Made by a program: the position numbers and the translations under genes. A DNA stretch of 57,914 bases from an uncultured Alphaproteobacteria bacterium (lineage in GTDB: Bacteria > Pseudomonadota > Alphaproteobacteria > Micavibrionales > Micavibrionaceae). Where the stretch lies: the NCBI GenBank assembly GCA_946481105.1, contig CAMLMM010000004.1:1-57914 (forward strand). Direction: 5' to 3'. The notes under the pieces are model-generated. The model searched no databases. It was not told the DNA's origin and saw only the letters and a list, made by a program, of their open reading frames with translations. Each line of letters begins with the position of its first letter. Within the stretch, counting starts at the first letter, position 1. Of this stretch, positions 1 through 9,579 are shown piece by piece.

Positions 1-426
1 GCGTGAGAGGGCACCCATGTTTGGTGTTCCGTCTGGTCCCTTGGATGTTCGTTGAACTACGGCGATCTTTACGCTTCCGTCATCAAATACAAATGCAAGC
101 GTTGTCATTGCGCCAATGGTACGTTTATGAGCCTTAATCTCGTCTATACCTATGCCAAAACGTTCTTGTGCCTGCTGCACCAGATGTGCAGGCGCATCTG
201 CCTGACCTAGTTTCGCAAATTGAGACTTCTTCCAGGTGGCATTGAATTCTGGAATAGGTTCTAAAACAAGACCGGGGTCAGCCATGTTTGTTTCAATGAT
301 AACAGTGCCGTCTTCAACACGGACATCCGCAACAAAATGATATCTTTCAGACAGGCTGAATGTTAGCGCACCGTCAATTTCGTGGGAAAAGAAGTCGCCA
401 TTTCTTAGATATGCAGCATCCGCCAT
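1..426 (-). CDS. Unknown protein, C-terminus cut by window edge
   Basis: An uninterrupted reading frame runs from an ATG at 426 to the window edge, giving 142 residues that begin MADAAYLRNGDFF. It has no signal peptide or membrane segment. The visible part alternates short beta-prone stretches with charged turns and includes a helix around LVQQAQERFGIGIDEIKAH. I do not recognise the family. It shares its strand with usg downstream in the window, but 74 bases and no clear common promoter separate them. The stop codon lies outside the window, so length and domain content are incomplete. Confidence 0.6.
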   Translation of the reverse strand, partial: MADAAYLRNGDFFSHEIDGALTFSLSERYHFVADVRVEDGTVIIETNMADPGLVLEPIPEFNATWKKSQFAKLGQADAPAHLVQQAQERFGIGIDEIKAHKRTIGAMTTLAFVFDDGSVKIAVVQRTSKGPDGTPNMGALSR

Positions 427-499
427 AAAAAACCTCTTTTACAAAAGTGCGGTCAGACTATAGAGGCTTTTAAATTATGTCAATAAAAATCATTCTTAA

Positions 500-763
500 T
501 TACTGGACGGTAACTTCACAATCAAAGAATCGCGGATCGGATGGGGTGATGATTTCTTTATGCGCGACCAGAACCGAATGGAGTTTGCCATCCAGTTCAC
601 GCGCCCAGAATTTCAGGAATTTAACAAGTTCCGGGTATTTCGGGGCAAGATCGTATTCCTGCCAGAGATATGTTTGAAGAAGAGTGGGATGATCCGGCAG
701 ATGATAAATAATCTCTGCCGTGGTCAAACGATAGTCATGCAATTGCACGATTAAATTTGCCAT
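500..763 (-). CDS. usg: Usg family protein
   Basis: An 87-residue protein whose central part (DYRLTTAEIIYHLPDHP, then LLQTYLWQEYDLAP and a DGKLHSV segment) matches the small Usg family of alphaproteobacteria. The family was named from an ORF near trp genes in some species, and its biochemical role is not established. Length is normal for the family. The ATG at 763 lies just downstream of an AGGAGG-like ribosome-binding site (read on the minus strand), which supports this start. No trp genes are nearby. It is transcribed away from the groESL promoter. Confidence 0.85.
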   Translation of the reverse strand: MANLIVQLHDYRLTTAEIIYHLPDHPTLLQTYLWQEYDLAPKYPELVKFLKFWARELDGKLHSVLVAHKEIITPSDPRFFDCEVTVQ

Positions 764-860
764 ATTGTTAAGAAACCTCCTGTTTCTTCCTTAAATAATA
801 CGTGTTTTTCGTTAAATCCTGTTTAAGGAGCAGGAAGTTGAGGATGAAAACAGGAAAATC

Positions 861-889
861 TTGCTTTTAGACCAAGGCTTTCCTATATG
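861..889 (+). promoter_or_regulatory. Sigma-70 promoter of groESL
   Basis: A -35 box TTGCTT (861-866) and a -10 box TATATG (884-889) are separated by 17 bases. The CIRCE operator begins three bases after the -10 box, which is the usual arrangement for HrcA-repressed groESL operons, so transcription would start inside the operator. Confidence 0.75.
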
Positions 890-891
890 TT

Positions 892-918
892 TTAGCACTC
901 AAGGATAGGGAGTGCTAA
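892..918 (+). promoter_or_regulatory. CIRCE element (HrcA operator)
   Basis: A perfect inverted repeat, TTAGCACTC, 9-base spacer, GAGTGCTAA, identical to the CIRCE consensus. It lies 90 bases upstream of groES and overlaps the predicted transcription start. HrcA binds CIRCE to repress chaperonin genes until heat or misfolded protein titrates GroEL. The hrcA gene itself is not in this window. Confidence 0.97.
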
Positions 919-1008
919 TAGCATTCACTGCCTTGATAGGGGGCTTTGTAAAAGCCTGAAAGGTTTTACGAAGCCTGCTGTTCAACACATTTAACGGAGA
1001 AGAAAGAA

Positions 1009-1299
1009 ATGCAATTCCGTCCTTTACATGACCGCGTTCTGCTCGAGCGTCTCGAGGAAGATTCAAAAACCGCCGGTGGGATCATTATCCCTGACTCGGC
1101 GAAAGAAAAGCCGATGAAAGGCAAAATCGTTGCCGTTGGTTCCGGCGCACGCGATGACAGCGGCAAAGTTGTTCCGCTGGATGTCAAAGCTGGTGATGTT
1201 GTTCTGTTCTCGAAATGGTCGGGTACCGAAGTTTCCATCGATGGTAAGGAACTGCTCGTTATGAAAGAGTCAGACATCATGGGCGTTATCGCCGCTTAG
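1009..1299 (+). CDS. groS: Co-chaperonin GroES
   Basis: A 96-residue protein beginning [18 protein letters not shown], the standard GroES opening, with the mobile-loop region [13 protein letters not shown] and a C-terminal ESDIMGVI. GroES caps the GroEL ring and encloses substrate in the folding chamber in the cytoplasm. Length is exactly that of the family. An AACGGAGAAG ribosome-binding site precedes the ATG. It is the first gene of the CIRCE-controlled operon. Unusually, it is separated from groEL by 168 bases that hold a roughly 104-base imperfect palindrome. Confidence 0.98.
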   Translation: MQFRPLHDRVLLERLEEDSKTAGGIIIPDSAKEKPMKGKIVAVGSGARDDSGKVVPLDVKAGDVVLFSKWSGTEVSIDGKELLVMKESDIMGVIAA

Positions 1300-1307
1300 C
1301 AATCTTT

Positions 1308-1411
1308 GACTTTTGGGCTGCGAATGGGAATTTCTCCGCTTCCGGTGCTCACGTACTCAAATGTACGCTGCGCTCCGGGGCTCGAAAATCACCATTCTCG
1401 CCACAAAATTC
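1308..1411 (+). repeat. Long imperfect palindrome, copy A (between groES and groEL)
   Basis: The stretch can fold on itself. Outer arms are GACTTTTGGGCTGCGAATGG and the reverse complement of CCATTCTCGCCACAAAATTC. The inner arms flank a GTAC-containing tip (CACGTACTCAAATGTACG). A close relative (copy D) lies at 43699-43806 with the same layout and most of the same bases, and shorter or diverged relatives follow groEL at 3125-3205 and 3258-3309. It looks like a dispersed palindromic intergenic element and could act as an RNA hairpin in the groESL transcript. Confidence 0.75.
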
Positions 1412-1464
1412 TTTGATTGCTTATACTGCAAAGTTAAAAATGAAACAGCTACATAGGAGAATAA

Positions 1465-3114
<1,650 letters not shown>

Positions 3115-3124
3115 GAGCTTCCAT

Positions 3125-3205
3125 CGTTTCCGTTCGGCGGTGTTGCGTCGTCGCTTATGTACTATTTGTACACTGCGCTCCTCGCGCCTTGCCGAACGAG
3201 AAACG
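3125..3205 (+). repeat. Palindromic intergenic element, variant copy B
   Basis: Immediately after groEL, arms CGTTTCCGTTCGGC and GCCGAACGAGAAACG pair around a central TATGTAC/GTACACTGCGCTCC segment. The core resembles the tips of copies A and D but the arms differ in sequence, so the fold is conserved better than the bases. Confidence 0.6.
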
Positions 3206-3257
3206 CTGTTTGCCCATGCTCAATTCCAGAGGCAGGACTGTAACTGTCGTGTTTTTT

Positions 3258-3309
3258 GAGCTTCCGGTGCTCACGTACCCTAAAGTACGCTGCGTTCCGG
3301 TTCTTAAAC
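3258..3309 (+). repeat. Palindromic intergenic element, short copy C
   Basis: GAGCTTCCGGTGCTCACGTAC, CCTAAA, GTACGCTGCGTTCCGGTTC closely matches the inner part of copy A at 1338-1383 but lacks the long outer arms. With copy B it fills most of the 315-base stretch between groEL and the next gene; only the terminator at 3358 is otherwise recognisable there. Confidence 0.65.
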
Positions 3310-3357
3310 AGAGACCTTTTTGTTACAAAATACTGCGAATAGCTATTTTACTTTCTG

Positions 3358-3384
3358 AAAAGGCCGGGAAATTCGGCCTTTTTT
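3358..3384 (+). terminator. Rho-independent terminator after groESL
   Basis: The stem AAAAGGCCG pairs with CGGCCTTTT around a 7-base loop, followed by a run of Ts to 3384. It is placed to end the groESL transcript. Confidence 0.85.
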
Positions 3385-3429
3385 ATTGTGGGTGAAGGAT
3401 GCCGCTTTATTCAAAAAGATTGAGTCATC

Positions 3430-4086
3430 ATGTCAGGGCTTTATAATCATGCCATGACTAAAAAACCTGAACCAGCATCCAGAAAATCCGCCGCGACCGA
3501 CACGCCCACGCCGCTTCGTGCGGTGCGTGACCTCCTTTTGAAACCAATGGCGGGATTGCCAGCCAAGCTGGTTGTATTGCTTGTGTTCTCGCTTGTTATA
3601 GCCGCGATTACGGCGCTGGCGATGTTGCAGCTTGAGAAAAAGCGTGACCCCGGTTTTATGCCACAACGGCTGGAAGCCCAAGCGGAGGCTGCCCCTCTGG
3701 CGGATGCCGCGCTCCAAGGCATATGGACGACCGATAATGATAACGCCGCTATGACATTGACGCTTACCCAGAATAAATTTGAATGGATTATTCAGATGAA
3801 AGATGATGGAAGCGTGCGCTATTTTATCAGGGGGAATTACCGGATTGTGGGGAATGTCCTTATCCTGGGCGGACGAAACGATATGGGGAATCCGGCGGAT
3901 GGAATGATACGCAAAGATAAATATCTGCCTTTCAGTTTTAACGACATGAATGTGTTTGCGACGACCAGCAAAAATAAAATGTCCTGGACAATTCCGAAGT
4001 CGGAGCAGGATGCGTTCCGTACCCGGTCTACCGATATATTCGATACCCGTCAATCTGAGGCCATGGTCTGGAGCCGGATGAAATAA
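3430..4086 (+). CDS. Unknown single-pass membrane protein
   Basis: A 218-residue protein with a basic N-terminal tail, one strong membrane helix (about residues 45-67, LVVLLVFSLVIAAITALAML) and a roughly 145-residue domain that would lie outside the inner membrane. That domain opens with LQGIWTTDNDNAAMTLTLTQ, reminiscent of lipocalin-like small beta-barrels, but I cannot name a family. Starts at 3430 and 3454 are both possible and neither has a clear ribosome-binding site. Its stop codon overlaps the mutM start (TAATG), so the two are probably translated together. Confidence 0.7.
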   Translation: MSGLYNHAMTKKPEPASRKSAATDTPTPLRAVRDLLLKPMAGLPAKLVVLLVFSLVIAAITALAMLQLEKKRDPGFMPQRLEAQAEAAPLADAALQGIWTTDNDNAAMTLTLTQNKFEWIIQMKDDGSVRYFIRGNYRIVGNVLILGGRNDMGNPADGMIRKDKYLPFSFNDMNVFATTSKNKMSWTIPKSEQDAFRTRSTDIFDTRQSEAMVWSRMK

Positions 4087-4928
4087 TGCCGGAACTGCCT
4101 GAGGTCGAAACGGTTCTGCGGGGGCTTGAGAAGATCGCTAAAGGCCGCATTATTCAAGGCGTTGACGTGTATTCAGAAAAGTTACGCGTACCGATTCCAA
4201 AATTAAAACATCATCTTATCAATCAAAAAATCACAACGTTTGAGCGTCGTGCGAAGTATATGATTTTGCATCTGACGAATGCGCGTCATCTGATCGTTCA
4301 TCTGGGTATGAGCGGATCCTTCCGGTTTTATAAAACAGTCGAAGAAGCGAGAGGCGCCAAACAAGCACATGATCATGTTCTCATCGCGCTCGATAATGGC
4401 GCCGCGATTTATTACAATGACCCGCGGCGCTTTGGCGTGATTGATATTACGGATGATATCGATGATTATAGAATGCTGGCTCATCTGGGGCCGGAACCGC
4501 TCGCCGATAGTTTTACCGGTAAAGTTTTTCTGGATTCTCTGGCGGGCAAACGTATCTCCATCAAGCAGGCCATCATGGATCAGAAGATCGTGGTGGGGGT
4601 TGGAAATATCTATGCCAGCGAAGCGTTATTCCGCGCGCGCATAAACCCGGTAACGCCCGCGGGGGATATAACATCTTCGCAGGCCCGAAGCCTGGTGAAA
4701 GAGATAAAATTTGTCCTTAGCGATGCGATCGCGCATAGTGGCAGCACCCTGCGTAATTACCGTCAGGTCGGCGGTGAAGTAGGCGGTTTTCAGGAGAGGT
4801 TCGCCGTATATGACAGGAAAGGAGAAAAATGTCCCGGCTGTACCTGTGATGTCCGTAAGACCGGCGGTATCAAAAAAATTGTGCAAGGCGGGCGTTCGAC
4901 CTTTTATTGTCCGGTCAAACAGGGCTAG
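4086..4928 (+). CDS. mutM: Formamidopyrimidine-DNA glycosylase
   Basis: A 280-residue base-excision-repair enzyme that removes 8-oxoguanine and ring-opened purines and cuts the strand by beta/delta elimination. The N-terminus PELPEVETVLRGL carries the catalytic Pro and Glu. HLGMSGSFR, NDPRRFG and VGNIYASEALFRARI are standard. The C-terminal zinc-finger segment is odd: it has CPGC, an extra Cys (TCDV) and YCPVKQG, where the fourth cysteine of the usual CP-x-CQ ending is a Lys. Metal binding may use the extra Cys or be weakened. Its start overlaps the stop of the preceding membrane-protein gene. Confidence 0.97.
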   Translation: MPELPEVETVLRGLEKIAKGRIIQGVDVYSEKLRVPIPKLKHHLINQKITTFERRAKYMILHLTNARHLIVHLGMSGSFRFYKTVEEARGAKQAHDHVLIALDNGAAIYYNDPRRFGVIDITDDIDDYRMLAHLGPEPLADSFTGKVFLDSLAGKRISIKQAIMDQKIVVGVGNIYASEALFRARINPVTPAGDITSSQARSLVKEIKFVLSDAIAHSGSTLRNYRQVGGEVGGFQERFAVYDRKGEKCPGCTCDVRKTGGIKKIVQGGRSTFYCPVKQG

Positions 4929-4937
4929 AATACCCTC

Positions 4938-5309
4938 ATGAAACGTATCTTTTCACTCATAACGGCCTTTATTCTCCTCTCTGCAGGGGGATCGATAGCA
5001 GCTGAAAACGGGCAGGCCTATCTGTCAGTTTTGCCCGATATTCCCATCATGGAGGGGATGCGCGAAGAGGCGGGCCAGCAAGTCATGTTTGACAAAGAGG
5101 CCGGACGCATTGTTGAAACAGCGATTATCGGCCCCCAAACTGATGAAAATTCAGCTGTTACTTTCTATCAGCAAGTCCTGACGCAATTGGGCTGGAATCA
5201 AGGAAAACCGGGGGTTTTCACGCGGAATGGCGAGCAACTCATTGTGAAATCAGGGAAAGTTGAGGGGGGCGTCAGAGTCACGTTTGCGCTTGTCCCAAAA
5301 CCGGATTGA
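4938..5309 (+). CDS. Small secreted protein of unknown function
   Basis: A 123-residue protein with a clear Sec signal peptide (MKRIFSLITAFILLSAGGSIAAE, likely cut after IAA). The mature part of about 100 residues includes PDIPIMEGMREEAGQQVMFD and AVTFYQQVLTQLGWNQ, a pattern I have seen in small conserved alphaproteobacterial periplasmic proteins without assigned function. It starts nine bases after mutM ends, so it is probably the last gene of that operon. No enzyme motif is visible. Confidence 0.75.
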   Translation: MKRIFSLITAFILLSAGGSIAAENGQAYLSVLPDIPIMEGMREEAGQQVMFDKEAGRIVETAIIGPQTDENSAVTFYQQVLTQLGWNQGKPGVFTRNGEQLIVKSGKVEGGVRVTFALVPKPD

Positions 5310-5434
5310 TTGCAAGCAAAAAATTTTCACTTTTTTTGAGAGTCTTTGCTTGACAGTTGGGGATAAGTCGGACTAAAAAAACAGCCTGTTAGCGAACATT
5401 TTGAAATATTAACGACTGCAAGAAAGTTTGAAGC

Positions 5435-5704
5435 ATGGCTAATCACGTTTCGGCAAAAAAACGCGCCAAACAAAACGTAAAAAAGGCGAAAATTAACAGC
5501 GCCAACCGTAACCGTATGCGTACATACGTGAAAAAGGTTGAACTGGCCTTGGCTGCGGGTGATGCTGCGGGAGCGGAAGCCGCTTTTAAAGCTTGCCAGC
5601 CTGAACTTCAAAAAGGTATCGCTAAAGGGCTTATTCATAAAAACACTGCGGCGCGTAAAATTTCACGCCTGTCGGCTCGTGTAAAAGCAGCAAAGACCAA
5701 GTAA
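5435..5704 (+). CDS. rpsT: Ribosomal protein S20
   Basis: An 89-residue, strongly basic, helical protein beginning [21 protein letters not shown], the usual S20 opening, with the C-terminal [19 protein letters not shown]20 binds 16S rRNA early in 30S assembly. Its position just before dnaA is common in alphaproteobacteria. An inverted repeat TTAAGGG/CCCTTAA (5715-5736) follows the stop but lacks a T-run, so it is a weak terminator candidate. Confidence 0.97.
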   Translation: MANHVSAKKRAKQNVKKAKINSANRNRMRTYVKKVELALAAGDAAGAEAAFKACQPELQKGIAKGLIHKNTAARKISRLSARVKAAKTK

Positions 5705-6036
5705 TTTTTCTTCGTTAAGGGACGACTGCCCCTTAATCTGTACTCTTATCTAATTTTAAAATGTCAACATCGTTTGTGCCAAGGGACAAGCGGCGGGGGT
5801 TTTTTATTTTTTAATTTACAAAAATGATACCGTACGGGGTAACCGAAAGCGGTACAGAAAACGGGGCAGGAAGTTTTTTCCTACCATCACGGTCAACGAA
5901 CCGTATTTTATGCGTAAGCAATAGAGGGTGTCAGAAAAGGTAGAAGAACTTTTTCTGATGGTTACAGCCGGGTTGCGTTTAAATGCCAGGCTGTTTTTTG
6001 AAAATGCAAAAAGTAAAATAAGTGGAGACTATATCG
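5705..6036 (+). other. Intergenic region rpsT-dnaA
   Basis: A 332-base stretch without a convincing gene. It holds the rpsT-proximal inverted repeat (5715-5736) and a hairpin TCAGAAAAG/CTTTTTCTGA (5931-5958) about 80 bases before dnaA. I looked for TTATCCACA-type DnaA boxes and saw no cluster, so I do not call an origin here. The dnaA promoter must lie within it, but I cannot choose boxes with confidence. Confidence 0.5.
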
Positions 6037-7461
6037 ATGTCTGAGTCCGGGGGAAAAACAGCTGCTGTCGTGTCGCTATACGGTCAGGTTCTGGCGCCAG
6101 AAACATTTGATCCGACGCCCGAAATTATCAGCCTGTGGGATAAGGTATATAATCAGATGCGTGAAGAATTCGGCGAAGCCGTTTTCCGTAGCTGGTTAAA
6201 GCCGATGGCATTGCAGGCGGCTTATCATGGCACTCTTGAAGTTTCCGTTCCTACGCGTTTTATGAAAGACTGGATTGCCTCGCATTATGTTGGACGTATT
6301 CAGGAAATGTGCGCCGCGCTGAATGCCGACATCAAGCGCATTGAAATTGTTGTTGTTCACGGTCATGTAACCGAAGAAGTGACAGCGGCCGCATTGTCTC
6401 CGGTTAAAGCCAATGTGAATGAACTGGCTGAAAAACTTGATTTATCCTCGCCGCTCGACCCGCGTTTTAAATTTGACACCTTCGTTGTCGGTAAGTCTAA
6501 CGCACTGGCTCATGCCGCCGCCAGCCGTGTCGTGGAATGCAATGTGCCATTCAACCCGCTGTTTATTTATGGTGGCGTTGGTCTGGGCAAAACCCACCTG
6601 ATGCATGCCATCGCCTGGGAAATGAAAACCAAGCGTCCGGAAAAAACCGTGATGTATCTGTCGGCTGAAAAATTCATGTACCAGTTTGTACGGGCCATCC
6701 GCGCGCAGGACACCATGACCTTTAAGGAAATCTTCCGTTCGGTCGATGTCCTGATGATTGATGATATCCAGTTTATCGCCGGTAAGGATTCCACCCAGGA
6801 AGAGTTCTTCCATACGTTCAATGCGCTGGTTGACCAGAACAAGCAGATTATTATTTCAGCCGACCGTGCGCCAAGCGAATTGCAGGGGATTGACGAGCGT
6901 CTGCGCAGCCGTATGTCCTGGGGCCTGGTGGCGGATATTCACCCGAGTACCTATGACCTGCGCCTGGGCATTCTGAAATCCCGCTGTACGCAGTTGAATG
7001 CGGCAGTTCCGGAGAATGTGCTGGAATTCCTGGCGCTGAAAATCACGTCGAATATTCGTGAACTGGAAGGGTCGCTGAACCGTATCGTCGCCCATGCCGA
7101 TGTGACCAAAGCGGATATTACCCTCGAGTCGACACAGGAAGTTCTGCAGGATCTGCTGCGCGCCAGCGACCGCAGGATCACGATCGATGAGATCCAGCGT
7201 CAGGTGGCCGAGCATTATAATGTCCGTCTGGCTGATATGCATTCGGCCCGCCGTGCCCGTACCGTGGCCCGTCCACGTCAGGTCGCCATGTATCTGGCGA
7301 AACAACTGACCGCGCGGTCATTGCCAGAAATTGGCCGTAAATTCGGTGGCCGCGATCACACCACCGTTATGCACGCCGTGAAGAAGGTCGAAGAACTGAT
7401 TGGAGAAGATGCTTCATTCGCGCAGGATGTCGAAGTCTTGCGCCGGACACTGACGGGCTAA
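6037..7461 (+). CDS. dnaA: Chromosomal replication initiator DnaA
   Basis: A 474-residue AAA+ initiator that binds DnaA boxes and melts the origin. Visible parts are the N-terminal domain with WDKVYNQMREEFGEAVFRSW, Walker A GGVGLGKT (about residues 179-186), Walker B VLMIDDIQF, the arginine-finger region LRSRMSWGL and the C-terminal DNA-binding signature GGRDHTTVMHAVKKVEEL. I chose the ATG at 6037 over the in-frame GTG at 6022 because a GTGGAG ribosome-binding site sits nine bases before 6037 and overlaps the GTG. It ends at a perfect bidirectional terminator. The next gene on this strand, dnaN, lies beyond an opposing HAD gene. Confidence 0.98.
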   Translation: MSESGGKTAAVVSLYGQVLAPETFDPTPEIISLWDKVYNQMREEFGEAVFRSWLKPMALQAAYHGTLEVSVPTRFMKDWIASHYVGRIQEMCAALNADIKRIEIVVVHGHVTEEVTAAALSPVKANVNELAEKLDLSSPLDPRFKFDTFVVGKSNALAHAAASRVVECNVPFNPLFIYGGVGLGKTHLMHAIAWEMKTKRPEKTVMYLSAEKFMYQFVRAIRAQDTMTFKEIFRSVDVLMIDDIQFIAGKDSTQEEFFHTFNALVDQNKQIIISADRAPSELQGIDERLRSRMSWGLVADIHPSTYDLRLGILKSRCTQLNAAVPENVLEFLALKITSNIRELEGSLNRIVAHADVTKADITLESTQEVLQDLLRASDRRITIDEIQRQVAEHYNVRLADMHSARRARTVARPRQVAMYLAKQLTARSLPEIGRKFGGRDHTTVMHAVKKVEELIGEDASFAQDVEVLRRTLTG

Positions 7462-7482
7462 ACTAATATCTTTGTGAAATTT

Positions 7483-7507
7483 AAAACCCCGCCCATGGCG
7501 GGGTTTT
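7483..7507 (+). terminator. Bidirectional terminator between dnaA and HAD gene
   Basis: A perfect 11-bp stem AAAACCCCGCC/GGCGGGGTTTT with a 3-base loop. A/T runs on both sides let it serve dnaA on the plus strand and the opposing HAD-like gene on the minus strand. Confidence 0.9.
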
Positions 7508-7510
7508 AGT

Positions 7511-8278
7511 TTATGCGAAAATCAGTTTACGGCCATCCTGCCTTGCGACAAGCATGGCCCTGTTTAATTCAATCACTGTTGCAAATTGAAAATCGATATG
7601 GTGGGGCTGTTGCTCCAGTGGGCGGCCATGGTGAATCAGGATTGTGGTAAGAGATGGTTCTTCTTCTTTGGCGCAAGCAAGATTACGTGGGGTATCTTCG
7701 ATAAATGCGCTTTGTTCCATAGTACCATTCATAGCAGCAATGCATTGCTGAACCATGATCGCATTAACATGTTTCAGATTATAGCCGGCCTGATTAAGGC
7801 CAAACATAGCATGACGTTCAAAGTGATTGATTACACCCGAGCCATGGAGAATAGGGGCTGCCCATTCTTCAACATGTCCATGAGTTGCTACGCCATGACT
7901 CACGGCCCCATTGAGTTGTCGAAATGATTCAGCCATATCAGGTTTATGAGCGAATACATGTGGCGCGGCTTCCAATAATATCAGGCGGGCGGCTCTATGA
8001 AACTGGCAAAAGAAACTGTCCTTAAACGCATCTGCATCCATGCCCTGCTTTTCAACCCAGTTCCCCAAGGCCGTCACAGAGTCGCCATTATGCGTGTACC
8101 CTTCCGCAGCTATTTTATAGGCCTCATCATAAGAGATGAGAGTGCCAAGGATATTGCAAGCAGTCTGGGCTCTAATTTCGGGTAATTTGAAGGATAAATT
8201 CGGGACGCTGTTATGATCGTAATAGACACCATCAATGTCAAAGCAAAGAAAGCGGATATTGGCCAGTTTTGTCAGCAT
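7511..8278 (-). CDS. HAD-superfamily hydrolase
   Basis: A 255-residue protein with HAD motif I as FDIDGVYYD (Asp14 and Asp16 from the chosen start) and a C-terminal motif IV-like FIEDTPRNLACAKE. Such proteins usually act as phosphatases through an aspartyl-phosphate; the spacing resembles pyrimidine 5'-nucleotidase-type members, but the substrate cannot be read. I start it at 8278, where GAGAGG precedes the ATG, rather than at the 5' end of the open frame (8341). It interrupts the dnaA-dnaN pair on the opposite strand, an unusual position. Confidence 0.8.
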   Translation of the reverse strand: MLTKLANIRFLCFDIDGVYYDHNSVPNLSFKLPEIRAQTACNILGTLISYDEAYKIAAEGYTHNGDSVTALGNWVEKQGMDADAFKDSFFCQFHRAARLILLEAAPHVFAHKPDMAESFRQLNGAVSHGVATHGHVEEWAAPILHGSGVINHFERHAMFGLNQAGYNLKHVNAIMVQQCIAAMNGTMEQSAFIEDTPRNLACAKEEEPSLTTILIHHGRPLEQQPHHIDFQFATVIELNRAMLVARQDGRKLIFA

Positions 8279-8387
8279 AATTAACCTCTCGCGTCCATTT
8301 ATTATGATAAATGAAAGATGTCTGTCAAATATAATGTGCAACTACCTTGATCCCTTGTGGGAAACTCAAGAAAATAACAGCAATCGC

Positions 8388-8415
8388 TTGGCGTTGGGGC
8401 GGGCTGTGGTATATT
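8388..8415 (+). promoter_or_regulatory. Candidate dnaN promoter
   Basis: TTGGCG (8388-8393), 16 bases, TATATT (8410-8415), 45 bases before the dnaN start. The opposing gene upstream makes a separate dnaN promoter necessary, which supports this reading. Confidence 0.5.
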
Positions 8416-8460
8416 TCCTTATCACAAACAGAATCAGGTTTTTAGAAGAGGGAATCTTCA

Positions 8461-9579
8461 ATGAAGTTTAGTATTGATCGTGCCGCATTGCTCCGCGCCC
8501 TGGCTCACGTACAAAGCGTCGTCGAACGCCGCAGCACCATCCCCGTTTTGTCGAATGTGCTGTTGAAAGCCGAAGACGGCATGCTGTCGCTGGCCACCAC
8601 TGACATGGACATCGAGATGACTGAGGCGATTGCCGCTGACGTTGCCAAAGAAGGCGCGACCACAACGCCTGCCGTGACGCTTCATGACATTATCCGCAAG
8701 CTGCCGGATGCGGCGAAAGTTCAGATCGAACTCGACCCGTCTGGTAACTTCATCACCATTAAGGCCGGTCGTTCCGACTTCCGCCTGAGCTGCCTGCCTG
8801 TCGCGGACTTTCCGCAATTTGGCGGTGGTGAGTTCCCGACGTCCTTCTCGACCCGCGCCGCCGATTTGCGCGCGCTGATCGACCGCACCAAATTCGCTAT
8901 GTCGACGGAGGAGACACGTTATTACCTGAACGGTATCTATGTGCATGCCGCCGAAAATGAGGGCGTCGCCGTGCTGCGCGCCGTGTCGACCGACGGCCAT
9001 CGCCTGGCGCGTTTTGAAATGCCGTTGCCGGAAGGCGCCGCCGGTATGCCGGGCGTTATCATTCCGCGCAAGACAGTGCTGGAACTGCGCAAATTACTGG
9101 AAGAAGCCGCGGATGACATCAAAATCAGCCTGTCGGAAAACAAGGTCACCTTTGCCTTTGATCATATCTTCCTGACATCGAAACTGATTGATGGGACATT
9201 CCCGGATTATCAGCGTGTCATCCCATCGGGTAACGACAAGTTTGTTGAGGTTGACCCACGTGCGTTTTCGAGCGCGATTGACCGCGTTTCCACTATTTCC
9301 GATGGAAAATCACGCGCGGTGAAAATTACCCTGAATGGCAAGACGATGACCTTGTCGGCCAATTCACCTGAAGCCGGGAGCGCCAAGGAAGAGCTGGAGG
9401 TTCAGTCCGAAGCTGCGGCCCTTGAAATCGGCTTTAACGCGCGTTACCTGCTTGATATTACCTCACAGGTTGATGGTGAAGGGTGCCGCATGTCGTTGTC
9501 CGATCCGTCATCGCCCACGATCATTCAGGATACCAGCGACCCAAGCTCACTTTACGTGCTGATGCCGCTGCGGGTGTGA
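8461..9579 (+). CDS. dnaN: DNA polymerase III beta sliding clamp
   Basis: A 372-residue beta clamp that encircles DNA and tethers the replicase. The opening MKFSIDRAALLRALAHVQSVVERRSTIPVLSNVLL, then TRYYLNGIYVH, TDGHRLA and the C-terminal YVLMPLRV are all standard. Length is normal. GAGGGAATC precedes the ATG. The stop codon overlaps the recF start (TGATG), so dnaN and recF are translationally coupled. Confidence 0.98.
   Translation: MKFSIDRAALLRALAHVQSVVERRSTIPVLSNVLLKAEDGMLSLATTDMDIEMTEAIAADVAKEGATTTPAVTLHDIIRKLPDAAKVQIELDPSGNFITIKAGRSDFRLSCLPVADFPQFGGGEFPTSFSTRAADLRALIDRTKFAMSTEETRYYLNGIYVHAAENEGVAVLRAVSTDGHRLARFEMPLPEGAAGMPGVIIPRKTVLELRKLLEEAADDIKISLSENKVTFAFDHIFLTSKLIDGTFPDYQRVIPSGNDKFVEVDPRAFSSAIDRVSTISDGKSRAVKITLNGKTMTLSANSPEAGSAKEELEVQSEAAALEIGFNARYLLDITSQVDGEGCRMSLSDPSSPTIIQDTSDPSSLYVLMPLRV

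Noticed and set aside
3433..4053. 206-codon minus-strand frame opposite the unknown gene before mutM
   Set aside because: The plus-strand frame has a good membrane helix and is coupled to mutM; the minus frame has neither.
5705..6036. Replication origin upstream of dnaA
   Set aside because: No cluster of DnaA boxes or AT-rich repeat array was visible by eye; a computed GC skew and box search would be needed.
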